Notes under the pieces: generated by a model
Seen by the model: the letters and a program-made list of their open reading frames with translations, nothing else
Database searches by the model: none
Told to the model about the DNA's origin: nothing
Assembly (NCBI GenBank): GCA_012522445.1
Contig: JAAYKL010000109.1
Coordinates: 44,860 to 108,859, forward strand
DNA length: 64,000 nucleotides
Reading direction: 5' to 3'
Origin: Myxococcales bacterium
GTDB lineage: Bacteria > Myxococcota_A > Polyangia > JAAYKL01
Translations under genes and position numbers: made by a program
Shown: positions 1 to 9,949 of the stretch, piece after piece
Layout of the letters: each line of letters starts with the position of its first letter
How positions within the stretch are numbered: position 1 is the stretch's first letter

Positions 1-205
1 CGGCATACACGGTATTTTCGGCATTGGTAATGGCTTGGCGCTTGGCGATGTGCCCGACCAACCGTTTGTCGGCTTCTGTTACAGCGACCATGGAAGGGGT
101 GGTTTTGTAACCGCCCCGGTTGGGAATTACCGATGGGGTGTCGCCCTCCACCACAGCCACACAAGAATTGGTGGTGCCCAGGTCAATACCGATCACTCTT
201 TCCAT
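1..205 (-). CDS. dnaK: Molecular chaperone DnaK (Hsp70), N-terminal part only
   Basis: The first 68 residues of an Hsp70 chaperone are visible; the gene runs off the left edge. The N-terminal phosphate-binding motif '[13 protein letters not shown]' (residues 6-18) is followed by the typical '[13 protein letters not shown]' and '[11 protein letters not shown]' segments of the ATPase domain. The start at 205 is fixed by an AGAGGA ribosome-binding site 6 bases upstream. In the family, DnaK binds unfolded peptides in the cytoplasm in an ATP cycle driven by J-proteins. The gene directly upstream, 28 bases away on the same strand, encodes a J-domain protein, so the two probably share a transcript. 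Confidence 0.95.
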   Translation of the reverse strand, partial: MERVIGIDLGTTNSCVAVVEGDTPSVIPNRGGYKTTPSMVAVTEADKRLVGHIAKRQAITNAENTVYA

Positions 206-233
206 GCGCAATCCTCTTTCTTTCGCATTCAAT

Positions 234-1775
234 TTACGCCCTTTGCAGCGATTTGAGTCGTTTCTTATAGTCTGGGTTTCTCGGGTCCATTTGCAATGCC
301 TTTTGATAGGCTTCTGCGGCCCTGAGCAGTGAGTTTTCCTTTATCATTAAATCGCCGAACAATGCGTAATATTTTGCTTTTGGCGCTGTGCCCGAAATGA
401 TTTCGCGCGTAAGGGCCAGGGCGCGAGACAGATTTTGGTCGAGTTCGAGCAACAGGCTGGCGATGAAGTAACGGGCCTCGGGATTTTCGTGATCGACAGA
501 CAGCGCCTTTTCGAATTGTCGCATGGCTTCGCCCATGAGGCCGCGCGTTTGCAACAGGCGACCTTCTTTAATGAATTCGGCAGCGCAGCTCTTGGATTGC
601 CGCGACATGGCGTGTGCCATGAGCTTTTGGGCTTCGGGATGGTTGGGGTGCGCGGCCAAAATGGTCTCCAGCGTGCGCAAGGCTTCGTCGCACTCGAAGC
701 GCTCTAGGGCGATGCGCGCGTGGGCAATCATCGCCTCGATGGATCGCGTCTGCGCGGTGCGGGCATTGGGTTGCAGCCCCGCCAAGGACCGCTGGAGGCG
801 TTCCCGTTTCCACTGTTCGCGACGGGCTTCGATTTCGGTTTCGTCGAGGGTGGGCATGGGCGGCATCGAGGAGCGCCTGGGGCTGGGCATGGACTGGTGG
901 TTGCGGATTGCGGCATGGGGCGAGGCCGAGGTGCGCCGCGGTGTGGGCATGGGGGTGGTGCGCGGCACCGGGCTGGCAGGTGCTTTTGAGGCCGGCGCCG
1001 GTTTTACTTTGGGGCGACCGATGGGGGGCCGGGGCACGATGCCGGAGGCCGTGGGGCTGGTCATGGGCACTGCGTTGGGTTGGGCGCGGGTGACGGCGGC
1101 GGCTCTGGCGGGGGCCGTGGGTGCAGCGGGCGCCGTAGATGCTGCCGGGACTGCGGGCGTCGGCGCGGGCGTCGATGTGCGGTGCAGCGATGCGTCGTAG
1201 GCCTGGCGTTGTTTGGCGTTCGACAGGGTTTCGAAGGCGCGCGTCAACACGTGAAATATGCGCGTCATCTGGGAGCGCGTTTTTTCAATATCGCGACCAA
1301 AAGCCTTGTCGGGGTGAAATTGTTTGGACAGGGCGAAGTATGCGGTGCGGATGGTTTTGCGATCTGCGTCGACCGGGACCCTCAAGACTTCGTAGAAATT
1401 GAGCTGATCGAGTTTGGCGTAAAATCGGCCGACGGTTTCTTCGAGCTGTTCGCGGCGGTCGTTTGTATTTGCCGGCGATGAGGGCGTGGCTTGGGGCACA
1501 GTTGGCGCTGCCGCAGCGGCGGTGGGGCCCGTCGCGACCGGGACCGAAGCCGTGTCGTGAAAGCCGGGCAGATCTACTACGCGCAACTGGTACAATCTCT
1601 TAAAGATGCGCTGGGCCATTTCGGTTTCGAGCCCGCAGGCATCGCCGATATCGCAGATGCTGTTGCGCCCATCCATCAACGTGAGGACGAGATTTTCCAT
1701 GACGCCCAGGGACACACGAGAGCCGCGGGGATTGCGCGAAGGAATGGGCACGGTATCGAGAGAGGGTAGCTTCAT
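234..1775 (-). CDS. J-domain protein with N-terminal winged-helix-like region and C-terminal TPR repeats
   Basis: A 513-residue cytoplasmic protein. Residues about 15-70 look like a small helical/winged-helix module; a J domain lies at about 127-198 with the diagnostic HPD at 154-156 ('[11 protein letters not shown]'); a long Pro/Ala-rich linker covers about 200-330; the last 170 residues are TPR-like helical repeats. In the family the HPD loop stimulates the ATPase of DnaK, whose gene follows 28 bases downstream, so a dedicated co-chaperone role is likely. It lacks the Gly/Phe region, zinc fingers and substrate domains of housekeeping DnaJ. An ATG at 1775 was chosen over an in-frame TTG at 1808. 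Client and exact role are unknown. Confidence 0.82.
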   Translation of the reverse strand: MKLPSLDTVPIPSRNPRGSRVSLGVMENLVLTLMDGRNSICDIGDACGLETEMAQRIFKRLYQLRVVDLPGFHDTASVPVATGPTAAAAAPTVPQATPSSPANTNDRREQLEETVGRFYAKLDQLNFYEVLRVPVDADRKTIRTAYFALSKQFHPDKAFGRDIEKTRSQMTRIFHVLTRAFETLSNAKQRQAYDASLHRTSTPAPTPAVPAASTAPAAPTAPARAAAVTRAQPNAVPMTSPTASGIVPRPPIGRPKVKPAPASKAPASPVPRTTPMPTPRRTSASPHAAIRNHQSMPSPRRSSMPPMPTLDETEIEARREQWKRERLQRSLAGLQPNARTAQTRSIEAMIAHARIALERFECDEALRTLETILAAHPNHPEAQKLMAHAMSRQSKSCAAEFIKEGRLLQTRGLMGEAMRQFEKALSVDHENPEARYFIASLLLELDQNLSRALALTREIISGTAPKAKYYALFGDLMIKENSLLRAAEAYQKALQMDPRNPDYKKRLKSLQRA

Positions 1776-1877
1776 CGTTTTGCGTTCTGTGTTGCTGCGG
1801 CACGCCAATGATCACACTGTTTTATCGGGCGGCGTTCCTGTGGTTCGCTTCAGCGGCATTCATAATTTGATATTGTT

Positions 1878-1883
1878 ATTATA
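1878..1883 (-). promoter_or_regulatory. Candidate -10 box for the J-domain gene
   Basis: A perfect TATAAT on the minus strand in the AT-rich spacer between the divergent J-domain gene and ilvD. It would give a leader of about 95 bases. The -35 region is weak, so this is tentative. The same AT-rich patch probably also contains the ilvD promoter, but I cannot place it. Confidence 0.3.
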
Positions 1884-2017
1884 TATAGCAAGTGCCTGGA
1901 AATTAGAATACTCCGCCGCAGGGATTTTTCATGTCTACGCCGTGAGAGCAAAGTGGTAAGGTGCCGACCATCCACAACGGCGACGCACTGCCGTGACTTT
2001 TGCCCATGGGAGACAGC

Positions 2018-3853
2018 ATGAAAAACAAATTGAGAAGCGCCACCAGCACCGAAGGTCGCCGTATGGCGGGTGCCCGCAGTTTGTGGCGGGCCAATGGAAT
2101 GAAAAAAGAGCAGTTTGGCCGTCCGATTATCGCCATTTGCAATTCCTTTACGCAATTTGTCCCAGGTCACACCCACCTGCACAGCATCGGCCAAGATGTG
2201 AAAGCCATTTTCGAAAAAGCCGGTTGCTTTGCCGCGGAGTTCAACACCATCGCCATCGACGATGGCATCGCCATGGGCCACGACGGCATGTTGTACTCGT
2301 TGCCCTCGCGAGAGATCATCGCCGACAGCGTTGAGTACATGGTCAACGCCCACTGTGCCGATGCCATGATTTGCATCAGCAACTGCGACAAAATTACGCC
2401 CGGCATGCTCATGGCCGCCATGCGGCTCAACATCCCGGCCATTTTTGTGTCCGGCGGGCCCATGGAAGCCGGTCGCCGCGGCGAACAGCGCCTCGATCTC
2501 ATCGATGCCATGGTGCTGGCTGGCGATACGGGCGTGTCCGATGAAGAGGTCGACGCTGTGGAGTCCGCCGCCTGCCCCACTTGCGGTTCTTGTTCGGGCA
2601 TGTTTACCGCCAACTCGATGAACTGCCTCAACGAAGCGCTGGGCTTGGCGCTGCCGGGCAACGGCACCATCGTCGCCACCCACGCCAACCGGCGCCGCCT
2701 CTTCGAAGACGCGGCCCACCACCTGTTGCGCATGGTAGAGGCACACTACGAAAAAGGCGATGACACCGTGCTGCCCCGCTCCATTGCGAACCGCGCCGCA
2801 TTTCTCAACGCCATGACCCTCGACATCGCCATGGGCGGGTCTACCAACACCGTGCTGCACACGCTGGCCATTGCCCGCGAAGGCGAGATCGACTTTACGC
2901 TGGCCGATATCGACGCCCTGTCGCGCAAGGTGCCGGTGCTGTGCAAGGTGTCGCCCAACGGGCATTACCACGTCGAAGACGTCAACCGCGCGGGCGGCAT
3001 TTTGGGCATCCTGGCCGAGCTCGGTCGCGCCGATCTGCTGGACACCTCTGTGGGCCGCGTGGACGGTCTTTCTCTGGGGGAGGCGCTCGAGCGTTACGAC
3101 ATTGCGAAAGCCGCGCCCGATGCCGAGGCCACGCGCATTTACGGCAGCGCCCCGGCGGGCAAGTTCAATTTGCAACTCGCGTCGCAGGACACGCGCTACG
3201 ACGAACTCGATCGCGACCGCGAAAACGGCTGCATCCGCTCTGTGGCCCACGCCCATTCTCCGGACGGTGGCTTGGCGGTGCTGTACGGCAACCTCGCCAT
3301 CGATGGCGCCGTGGTGAAAACCGCGGGGGTCGACGAATCCATTTTTCACTTCAAGGGTCCGGCCCGCGTCTTTTGTTCGCAGGATGAAGCCTGTGAGGGC
3401 ATCCTCGACGGGCGGGTGCAAGCCGGCGAAGTGGTGGTCATTATTTACGAAGGTCCCAAGGGCGGTCCCGGCATGCAAGAGATGCTCTACCCCACCTCGT
3501 ACATCAAGTCGCGCGGCCTCGGAAAGGCTTGTGCGCTGCTGACCGACGGGCGCTTTTCGGGCGGCACCTCGGGGCTGTCGATTGGGCACGCCTCGCCCGA
3601 AGCCGCCGCAGGTGGCAACATCGCCCTGGTGCGCACCGGCGACATCATCGAAATCGACATTCCCAACCGCAAAATTCAAGTGCTGCTGAGCGACGCCGAA
3701 CTCGCGCAGCGACGCGAAGCCGAAGAGGCGCGCGGAGACGATGCCTTTACGCCGTGTGAGCGCGATCGAAAAGTATCCAAAGCCCTGCGTTTTTACGCCG
3801 CCCATGTGTCGAGCGCAGACAAAGGCGCGGTGCGCAACGACGACATCCGCTAA
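2018..3853 (+). CDS. ilvD: Dihydroxy-acid dehydratase
   Basis: A 611-residue Fe-S dehydratase that converts 2,3-dihydroxy-isovalerate or dihydroxy-methylvalerate to the 2-oxoacid in valine, isoleucine and leucine synthesis. Length and sequence follow E. coli IlvD closely: '[13 protein letters not shown]', '[19 protein letters not shown]', '[18 protein letters not shown]'. The cysteines expected to bind the cluster are visible near residues 41, 123 and in 'CPTCGSCSG'. The ATG at 2018 is preferred over an in-frame TTG at 2000 because GGGAGA lies 5 bases upstream and the product then aligns with E. coli. The moxR-like gene begins 5 bases after the stop, so cotranscription is possible although the functions are unrelated. 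Confidence 0.96.
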   Translation: MKNKLRSATSTEGRRMAGARSLWRANGMKKEQFGRPIIAICNSFTQFVPGHTHLHSIGQDVKAIFEKAGCFAAEFNTIAIDDGIAMGHDGMLYSLPSREIIADSVEYMVNAHCADAMICISNCDKITPGMLMAAMRLNIPAIFVSGGPMEAGRRGEQRLDLIDAMVLAGDTGVSDEEVDAVESAACPTCGSCSGMFTANSMNCLNEALGLALPGNGTIVATHANRRRLFEDAAHHLLRMVEAHYEKGDDTVLPRSIANRAAFLNAMTLDIAMGGSTNTVLHTLAIAREGEIDFTLADIDALSRKVPVLCKVSPNGHYHVEDVNRAGGILGILAELGRADLLDTSVGRVDGLSLGEALERYDIAKAAPDAEATRIYGSAPAGKFNLQLASQDTRYDELDRDRENGCIRSVAHAHSPDGGLAVLYGNLAIDGAVVKTAGVDESIFHFKGPARVFCSQDEACEGILDGRVQAGEVVVIIYEGPKGGPGMQEMLYPTSYIKSRGLGKACALLTDGRFSGGTSGLSIGHASPEAAAGGNIALVRTGDIIEIDIPNRKIQVLLSDAELAQRREAEEARGDDAFTPCERDRKVSKALRFYAAHVSSADKGAVRNDDIR

Positions 3854-3858
3854 GCCAC

Positions 3859-4785
3859 ATGAGCGCCGATCTCAGCCGGGTCCTTTCCGCCATCCGCAGC
3901 GTCATTCGCGGCAAAGACGATATCGTGCAGGATTTGCTCATGGCCCTGCTGGCCCAAGGGCACGTCTTGCTCGAGGACGCGCCCGGCACCGGAAAAACCA
4001 CCCTGGCCAAGGCCCTGGCCCGCTCCCTCGACATGCGTTTTTCGCGCATTCAATTTACGCCTGATCTGCTGCCCACCGACCTGCTCGGCAACGCGGTGCT
4101 CGACCCGCGCGATGGCAGCTTCACCTTTCACGAAGGTCCGGTGTTCACGCACCTGTTGCTCGCCGACGAGATCAACCGCGCCTCTCCCCGCACGCAATCG
4201 GCGCTGCTCGAAGCGATGAACGAGAGCCAGGTGACCATCGACAACAACACCCGCATGTTGCCCGCGCCTTTCTTTGTGGTGGCCACGCAAAACCCCTCCG
4301 ACTTTCACGGCACCTATCCACTGCCCGAGGCGCAGCTCGATCGCTTTTTGATCCGGTTGTCCCTGGGATACCCGCAGGCCGAAGCCGAATTGCAACTCCT
4401 GTTGGACCGGCAAACCCAAGAGCCGCTGGACGCCCTGGTGCCGTTGTTGTCGGCGGCAGATGTGTTGGCCTGGCAAGAGCAGGTGCGCCATGTCCGCGTC
4501 GAGGAGGACATCGCCCGGTACATTATTCGCCTGATGGATCGCACGCGGGAGCATGCGGACATCGCGCTGGGGGCCAGCCCGCGCGCCTCGTTAAATTTGT
4601 TTCGGGCCAGCCAAGCCCAGGCGTATTTGTCGTCGCGCGAATACGTCATCGCCGCCGATGTGCAGGCGTTATTTTTCAAGGTGGTGGCACACCGCATTCG
4701 CTTGACACGCCAGGCGAGTTACAGCGGGCGCAGCGAAGCGCAGGTGCTGCGGGAAATCCTCGATACTGAATCTGTCCCGGCATGA
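3859..4785 (+). CDS. MoxR-family AAA+ ATPase
   Basis: A 308-residue AAA+ ATPase. Walker A 'DAPGTGKTTLAKA' is near residue 40, Walker B 'LLLADEINRA' near 97, and the sensor region reads 'VVATQNPSDFHGTYPLPE'. MoxR proteins act as chaperones for maturation of protein or cofactor complexes, usually beside DUF58 and membrane transglutaminase genes, and that is the context here: the DUF58 gene overlaps the stop by four bases (ATGA) and the transglutaminase gene overlaps the next stop the same way. The substrate complex is not known. Confidence 0.92.
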   Translation: MSADLSRVLSAIRSVIRGKDDIVQDLLMALLAQGHVLLEDAPGTGKTTLAKALARSLDMRFSRIQFTPDLLPTDLLGNAVLDPRDGSFTFHEGPVFTHLLLADEINRASPRTQSALLEAMNESQVTIDNNTRMLPAPFFVVATQNPSDFHGTYPLPEAQLDRFLIRLSLGYPQAEAELQLLLDRQTQEPLDALVPLLSAADVLAWQEQVRHVRVEEDIARYIIRLMDRTREHADIALGASPRASLNLFRASQAQAYLSSREYVIAADVQALFFKVVAHRIRLTRQASYSGRSEAQVLREILDTESVPA

Positions 4786-6056
4786 ACTTCGCCCGGCTCA
4801 ACCACATTTTAATCCCCGAGCGCGCGGAGAAACGCATGGCACTGCGCCATGCCAAAGGGGGCTTCATCGTGCGCGGCGCGCTGCGGATTTACAGCGCCTT
4901 TACGCCCCTGGGGTTGTTTGTCTTGTTGTTGTGGCTCGTGATCACACCCCTGAGCTTTAGCCTGCACATCACGATGTATTACGTTGTTTGGAGCTTGGTG
5001 AGCGGCGCCTTGGTCGCGTCCTTGATCATCCGTCCGTGGGTGCGCTCCCGCGGGGTGTCGCTGCGCGTGTCGCATCCGCAACGGGTGCGCGTGGGCGAGG
5101 AGATGCACTTTCACATTGCGCTGCACAACAGCGGCCCCGAACCGGTGCACGCCCTGGAGTTGGAGCCGCCTTTTTTACCCTGGGACGGCGTGTTGACCCA
5201 ATCGCCCACACACGTGGACGTGTTGCCGGTCGACGCGCATCGCACGGTGGTCGCGCGGTTGCGTTTTCGCGCCCGCGGGCAGCACAGCATCATGCCCTTT
5301 GTCGCCGCACCGTTGGCGCCATTGGGATTGACCCGCGGACGACAAGTGGCCAGCGCCATCAGTTCGTTCACGGTGGTGCCGGGCTTTCCCGAGGTGTTGG
5401 GGCTCGACATGCCGCTGTATCCGCGCCACCAACCCGGCGGCATCGCCCTGGCTTCGCGCGCTGGAGAGGCCCTTGAGCTCATGGGGGTCAGGCCCTACCA
5501 GCCCGGCGATCGCATCCGGGATTTGCACCCGCCCACCTGGGGCCGCACCGGCGTACCCCACGTGCGGCATTATCAGCAGGAATACTATTTGCGCACAGCG
5601 GTGTTGCTCGACGTGTTTACCCGCCGCGGACGCGTCTCGGAGCGCCGTTTTGAGGCGTCGGTTTCGCTGGCTGCGGGCTGCGTGGCGGCGCTGTTGCAAG
5701 GCGATGCCTTGGTGGATTTGTTGCTGTGTTGCGAGCAGATGCCTCCGGTGACCATCGGTCGTCGCACCGGGACGCTGGACACAGCGCTCGATACATTGGC
5801 CTGCGTGCAGGGCTCGCCGGAGGTGTCGATGGACGCGGTGCAGGACTATCTGGCGCCCCTGTTGCCGCGCCTATCCAGCCTGGTGTTGGTGGCCCTCGAA
5901 GACGACGATGCGACGCGCGAGCTGCAGCAGTGGATCGCGGCGCAAGGGGTGATGTGCCGCACGCTTTCCGTGGGTCAGGGCGGACAGACATCCGGCGCGC
6001 CGGTGCAGTGGGTGCCGTTACAAGCGGTGGAGCGCTTTGCGCAGGTGCGGTTGTGA
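4782..6056 (+). CDS. DUF58 domain membrane protein
   Basis: A 424-residue protein with two membrane segments at about residues 42-95, then a beta-rich cytoplasmic part and a C-terminal DUF58/VWA-like fold. The DUF58 signature is the 'YQPGDRIRDLHPPTWGR' stretch, which differs from the usual 'Y.pGD..R.I.W..sAr' in having His-Pro-Pro before the Trp. DUF58 proteins are the standard partners of MoxR ATPases; biochemical function is unclear. Translationally coupled at both ends: the start overlaps the moxR stop and the stop overlaps the next start. Confidence 0.88.
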   Translation: MNFARLNHILIPERAEKRMALRHAKGGFIVRGALRIYSAFTPLGLFVLLLWLVITPLSFSLHITMYYVVWSLVSGALVASLIIRPWVRSRGVSLRVSHPQRVRVGEEMHFHIALHNSGPEPVHALELEPPFLPWDGVLTQSPTHVDVLPVDAHRTVVARLRFRARGQHSIMPFVAAPLAPLGLTRGRQVASAISSFTVVPGFPEVLGLDMPLYPRHQPGGIALASRAGEALELMGVRPYQPGDRIRDLHPPTWGRTGVPHVRHYQQEYYLRTAVLLDVFTRRGRVSERRFEASVSLAAGCVAALLQGDALVDLLLCCEQMPPVTIGRRTGTLDTALDTLACVQGSPEVSMDAVQDYLAPLLPRLSSLVLVALEDDDATRELQQWIAAQGVMCRTLSVGQGGQTSGAPVQWVPLQAVERFAQVRL

Positions 6057-7939
6057 AGGCGTCGCCGCGTGCGATGATCCCTGCGGTGACAGCGGGCGTT
6101 GTGGGCTTTGCGCTATTGACGGCGCACTGGTTTCCCACGGGTGTCCTGTTGGCGTTGGTGTTGGTGGCGCTGGTGCTGCCAAGGAGAATGCCGCTCGATA
6201 AAATTGGGCAAGTCATCGTGGCGTTGTTTTGGGGTGCCGCAGTGTACACTTGGTACTTTGTCGTGCAAACCCCGCCGGAACACCGCAACCCCACACAGCT
6301 CGGTTTTTTGGCCTGCGCAATCGCTGCGGGTCTGCTGGGCATCGCGGCCATTCGCCTGTTGCTGAAAGCGCCCCACGGCGGCAACGGGGCCACGGCGGCG
6401 GTGATGGTGCTGGCGCTGTTGGCGCTCGGTTCGGCGCGGTTGTCCCACCGCTACACGCTGGTAGCCGTTGTGGGGTTTGCGCTGTTGTTTGTGGGCATGT
6501 GGCGCGGCGCGGCGCATCGCCCTGTCGCATCTCGCATGAGCCCCGCACATCGTTCGCGGGTGGCGTGGACCGTGTTGGTGGCCGTGCTGCTCTCCGTGGC
6601 GGGCGTGGTGGTGTTGCCCGCGGTCTACCAGCGCGTCATGAGCGCTTACATGAAAAACCGCTGGAGCGAGAAGTCCGGGTTTTCAAGCCACATGCGCCTG
6701 GGTGCGTTGTCGGATTTGTTTTTATCGCACCGCCCGGTGTTGCGCGTGATGCCGCCCGAAGACGCCCCAACAGTGCCGACCCATTTGCGCGCCGTGGTGC
6801 ACAACCGCTACGTGTCCGCGCGCTGGTTGTTCAGCGGGGCGCCCACGGCCGAGGCCATGGATGTCGATACGGCTCCCACATCGCCGCAGGCGATACAGGT
6901 GATGCACCTGGGCGAGCGAGATCGCGTCTTTTTTACCCCGCTGCACACCGGGGACATCGCCGCGCCCGAAGGGCAGGTGTCGGTGTCGGCCACCGGCGTG
7001 CTGTCGCCCTTGCCCGGCGCTTACGCCCATTGGATCGCCTTTGCCCCGCGCCCGGGCGAATCCATCAACACCCTCGCCCCCGTGGAGGGCGACCGCGAAG
7101 TACCTGCGGGGCTGCACCCAGCACTGGCAGCGCTCGCCGCACAAATGATCGGCGATGATTTGCCCCCGGCGCAGAGCATGGCGCGGTTGATGTCGGCGTT
7201 GGCCCGGGACTATCGCTACCAACTGACGGTGCCCGAGGCGGGGCGTCTCGATCCGCTCGCGGCATTTTTGATGGTGCACAAGCAGGGGCATTGCGAGTAC
7301 TTCGCTTCGGCCTTGGCCCTGTTGGCGCGCACCCGCGGTATCCCCACGCGCGTGGTGAGCGGTTACCTGGTCAGCGAATGGAACCCATTGGGCCGTTGGT
7401 TCATCGTGAGAGAGCGCAACGCCCACAGTTGGGTAGAGGCCTGGATTGACGGCCGCTGGCGCACATACGATCCCACACCTCCGGCGTCGCTTTCGGGCAT
7501 GCGCGATCAATCCAGCACCGCCGCTGCCGCCCTGGACTACGCGTCGTGGCAGGTCGATCGAATGCTCGATTTCATGGCGGCGTTGACAGCGCTGCAGTTG
7601 GTGTTGTTGGTCAGCGCCTTGCTCGGCATTTGGGTGGCGGTGCGCGTGGTGCGCCGCTTGCGGAAAACCCGGGCCACGCCCGCGCGGAGCATCTTGGCGT
7701 ATCGTCCGTTAGATCCGCTCTTTGCCGAATTTTTGGCGCGCATGGCGGCCAAGGGTTTTGCCCGGCAGCGCGCGGAGCCCTTATCTGCGTTTGCCGATCG
7801 CGTGGCGCGCGACATGCCGGCGGGCGAGGCGGCGGCGGCGTTGGTGCGCCGTTATGAAGCGGTGCGTTTTGGCGGTGTGGACAATGCGGATGTGGACGCG
7901 GATGCGCTGGCGGCGGCGTTGGCGCAGTGGCTCGGCTGA
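6053..7939 (+). CDS. TgpA-like membrane transglutaminase
   Basis: A 628-residue protein: about six N-terminal membrane helices, a periplasmic transglutaminase-like core, another membrane helix near residue 520 and a cytoplasmic tail. The Cys-His-Asp triad is visible at Cys414 ('QGHCEYFASALALLA'), His458 ('RNAHSWVEAW') and Asp473 ('TYDPTPP'). The family includes TgpA of Pseudomonas, an essential periplasmic transglutaminase encoded with MoxR and DUF58. The GTG at 6053 is chosen because it overlaps the DUF58 stop; ATG 6074 is the alternative. The open frame continues upstream to 5726 but lies inside the DUF58 gene. Confidence 0.88.
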   Translation: MKASPRAMIPAVTAGVVGFALLTAHWFPTGVLLALVLVALVLPRRMPLDKIGQVIVALFWGAAVYTWYFVVQTPPEHRNPTQLGFLACAIAAGLLGIAAIRLLLKAPHGGNGATAAVMVLALLALGSARLSHRYTLVAVVGFALLFVGMWRGAAHRPVASRMSPAHRSRVAWTVLVAVLLSVAGVVVLPAVYQRVMSAYMKNRWSEKSGFSSHMRLGALSDLFLSHRPVLRVMPPEDAPTVPTHLRAVVHNRYVSARWLFSGAPTAEAMDVDTAPTSPQAIQVMHLGERDRVFFTPLHTGDIAAPEGQVSVSATGVLSPLPGAYAHWIAFAPRPGESINTLAPVEGDREVPAGLHPALAALAAQMIGDDLPPAQSMARLMSALARDYRYQLTVPEAGRLDPLAAFLMVHKQGHCEYFASALALLARTRGIPTRVVSGYLVSEWNPLGRWFIVRERNAHSWVEAWIDGRWRTYDPTPPASLSGMRDQSSTAAAALDYASWQVDRMLDFMAALTALQLVLLVSALLGIWVAVRVVRRLRKTRATPARSILAYRPLDPLFAEFLARMAAKGFARQRAEPLSAFADRVARDMPAGEAAAALVRRYEAVRFGGVDNADVDADALAAALAQWLG

Positions 7940-7946
7940 GGGGTCG

Positions 7947-8876
7947 CTATTCGTCGCGCTGTGTCTGGCTGGCCTTTAGTTCGGCTTCGCGCTCTTTGGT
8001 TTTGGCGCGCTGTTGTTCGCGTCGTTCGGCTTGTTCGGCTTGCAGGCGTTGTTCGCGGGCAAACTGTTCGTAGGCCTTTTGGGCAGGGTCGTCCTGGGCG
8101 GGGCGCTGATCGGCCAGCACTTTCGAATCGACGAACATGGTGAAGGCATAGGTTTCTTTTTCGGTGCTGGTGGGAAAGGTGAGCTCGTTTAGTTTTTGGT
8201 AAACGCAGAGCCGCTCGCTGGCATCGAGACCAAAGGCGGAGGCCGTTAGGGTGTGCGGCTTTCCGGAGGTGGCGTCGATGGCCAGGCGCAGGGCAAAGCG
8301 ATAGATGCGGTTTTGCAAGCAATTCTCAAAGACTTGTTGATTGGCCCCGAGGATGTTGGAGATGGCCTTCCAGTCGGGCAGTGCACCCATGGCATAGAGC
8401 GGCCCTTCGATGCAGAGCTCGGGCGTCCAGGCGCCAGGACAGCGCGTGTCGAGGTCGTCTAGTGGGTCGAGGCACAGCTCGCGATCGATTTGGTGTTCGT
8501 CGTCGTCGCTCAACTGGGCGATGCACTTTTCGATGGTCGACGAAATGCCCATCAAGCATTTGCGCGGGGCGGCGTTGACATCTTCGTCGGTATCGCCAGT
8601 GGGCGTGGGGGTTGGGACGTGAATCACCCTGTGCGGCTGCGGTTTGCGGGCCACCATTTTGGCGTAAATGGGGGGGATGATCAAAAAGCCCACGGCCACA
8701 AGGATCAAAATGCCGCCGACGACCAGCGTGGCGGAGATGCGTTTTTTTTGTTGTTTTTTGCACAACACGCAGCCCCATGTAATAGCGGGATCGTATTTTA
8801 GGCCGTGTGCTTGGCAGGTTTCGAGTTTTCGTTTTGGGGATTCTTCTTCGATTGCGTCGGAAAATTCTGTGTTCAT
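7947..8876 (-). CDS. Single-pass membrane protein with N-terminal zinc-ribbon-like cysteines
   Basis: A 309-residue protein of unknown function. Residues about 20-40 hold Cys-x(n)-Cys-x2-Cys ('LETCQAHGLKYD', 'WGCVLCKKQQ'), followed by one membrane helix at about 50-68 ('LVVGGILILVAVGFLI'). The outer part has several cysteines and a C-terminal region ('KPHTLTASAFGLDAS') reminiscent of the AgmX/PglI C-terminal domain of Myxococcota; that is a resemblance, not a firm assignment. The tail is Lys/Glu/Arg-rich and probably coiled. CAGGAGA precedes the ATG at 8876. It converges on the transglutaminase gene with 7 bases between stops. Confidence 0.7.
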   Translation of the reverse strand: MNTEFSDAIEEESPKRKLETCQAHGLKYDPAITWGCVLCKKQQKKRISATLVVGGILILVAVGFLIIPPIYAKMVARKPQPHRVIHVPTPTPTGDTDEDVNAAPRKCLMGISSTIEKCIAQLSDDDEHQIDRELCLDPLDDLDTRCPGAWTPELCIEGPLYAMGALPDWKAISNILGANQQVFENCLQNRIYRFALRLAIDATSGKPHTLTASAFGLDASERLCVYQKLNELTFPTSTEKETYAFTMFVDSKVLADQRPAQDDPAQKAYEQFAREQRLQAEQAERREQQRAKTKEREAELKASQTQRDE

Positions 8877-8918
8877 GAAATCTCCTGGCACCGTTTTTGG
8901 GGGCGCGTCTTGTGGATC

Positions 8919-8947
8919 AGCATAGCGCAGTTGGGGGCATTTTCCAA
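8919..8947 (-). promoter_or_regulatory. Sigma-70-type promoter for the zinc-ribbon membrane protein
   Basis: On the minus strand, TTGGAA (8947-8942), a 17-base spacer, then TATGCT (8924-8919). Predicted start near 8912, about 35 bases before the ATG at 8876. Confidence 0.5.
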
Positions 8948-8992
8948 AGCGCAGAGGGGGAAAAGTGCGAGAAAAGTGCGGGATAAGCGGCG

Positions 8993-9685
8993 TTAGCTGC
9001 GGCGATTCCCGATGAGCCCCAAGCGGATGAGGTAGTACAGCAGGGTGAGCAGGGCGCTGATGGCGGCGGCCACGTAGGTCATGGCAGCGGCCGAGAGGAC
9101 CTTGCGAACGCCTTTGGCGTCATCTCTGGAGACGAGGCCCAACGTTTCGAGTTGGGCATGGGCGCGCCGGGAGGCATTGAATTCGACCGGCAGCGTAATG
9201 AGCTGAAAGAGCACCGTCACCGCAAACAGCGCGATGCCGACGTACACCAGCTCGAGGGAGTGCAAAATAAAACCGCCGATCAAGATAATCCACGGGGCAT
9301 ACGAGCCAAACCGGGCCAGGGGCACCGCCATAGAGCGCAGTTGCAGCGGCGCATAGGCTTTGGCGTGCTGCAGGGCGTGTCCCACCTCGTGGGCGGCGAT
9401 GGCCACCGAGGCAACCGAGGCCTCGCGGTATACGGCCGGGGAGAGCCTCACGGTGCGCGAGCGGGGGTCGTAATGGTCGGAGAGAAAGCCGTGGGATTCC
9501 TCGACGGTCACATCGAAGATGTGGTTGCGCTGCAAAATTTCAGCGGCCACATCCGCACCCGTCATGCCCGAAGAGGCGCGCACTTGGCTGTATTTGGCAA
9601 AGGCGGACTTGACGCTAATAGAGGCCCAGGTGGCCAGCAAAAGTCCGGGAATCATCAACATCAAGTAAAGGGGATCGATAAACAT
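8993..9685 (-). CDS. YugP-family membrane zinc metallopeptidase
   Basis: A 230-residue membrane protease of the YugP-type neutral zinc metallopeptidase family. The zinc site is 'AAHEVGHALQHAKAY' with His99, Glu100 and His103; a hydrophobic N-terminal helix (residues 3-22) and two or three C-terminal helices anchor it. The ATG at 9685 is preceded by GAGGTG at the right spacing; an upstream start at 9712 has none. It has its own promoter and no obvious functional partner nearby. The substrate is unknown. Confidence 0.88.
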   Translation of the reverse strand: MFIDPLYLMLMIPGLLLATWASISVKSAFAKYSQVRASSGMTGADVAAEILQRNHIFDVTVEESHGFLSDHYDPRSRTVRLSPAVYREASVASVAIAAHEVGHALQHAKAYAPLQLRSMAVPLARFGSYAPWIILIGGFILHSLELVYVGIALFAVTVLFQLITLPVEFNASRRAHAQLETLGLVSRDDAKGVRKVLSAAAMTYVAAAISALLTLLYYLIRLGLIGNRRS

Positions 9686-9712
9686 TTTCACCTCGAAATT
9701 TGTGTCCTGCAA

Positions 9713-9741
9713 AAGGTAAACACAGCGTGCCCACGGGTCAA
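9713..9741 (-). promoter_or_regulatory. Sigma-70-type promoter for the YugP-like peptidase
   Basis: Minus strand: TTGACC (9741-9736), 17 bases, TACCTT (9718-9713). Predicted start near 9706 gives a leader of about 20 bases holding the GAGGTG ribosome site. Confidence 0.5.
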
Positions 9742-9841
9742 TCTCATCGGAACAATACGCGCTGTGTTATGCGCTGCGATATGCGCTGTGAGTCGCGGAA
9801 ACCCTACGCCTGTTCAGGTATTCGCACCGGGGCTTTATCGC

Positions 9842-9847
9842 TATAAT
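9842..9847 (+). promoter_or_regulatory. Candidate -10 box upstream of the coiled-coil gene
   Basis: A perfect TATAAT about 100 bases before the ATG at 9950. The best -35 (TTCGCA at 9821) is 15 bases away, short for sigma-70, so this is tentative. Confidence 0.3.
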
Positions 9848-9949
9848 TGTATCGATTTGTAAAGAGACTGTGAGTATGTTGGTGTCGCAAGACATGAATT
9901 GTTTTTTTTGGTGGTGAATTTCCCCATACAACGCAATGAAGTGAGCATC

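Noticed and set aside
1776..1808. Earlier TTG start for the J-domain gene
   Set aside because: The ATG at 1775 is the better start; the eleven added residues are not conserved-looking.
1850..3805. 651-residue open frame antisense to ilvD
   Set aside because: Sense strand is a full, motif-complete ilvD; the antisense frame has no family match and is a GC-rich third-position artefact.
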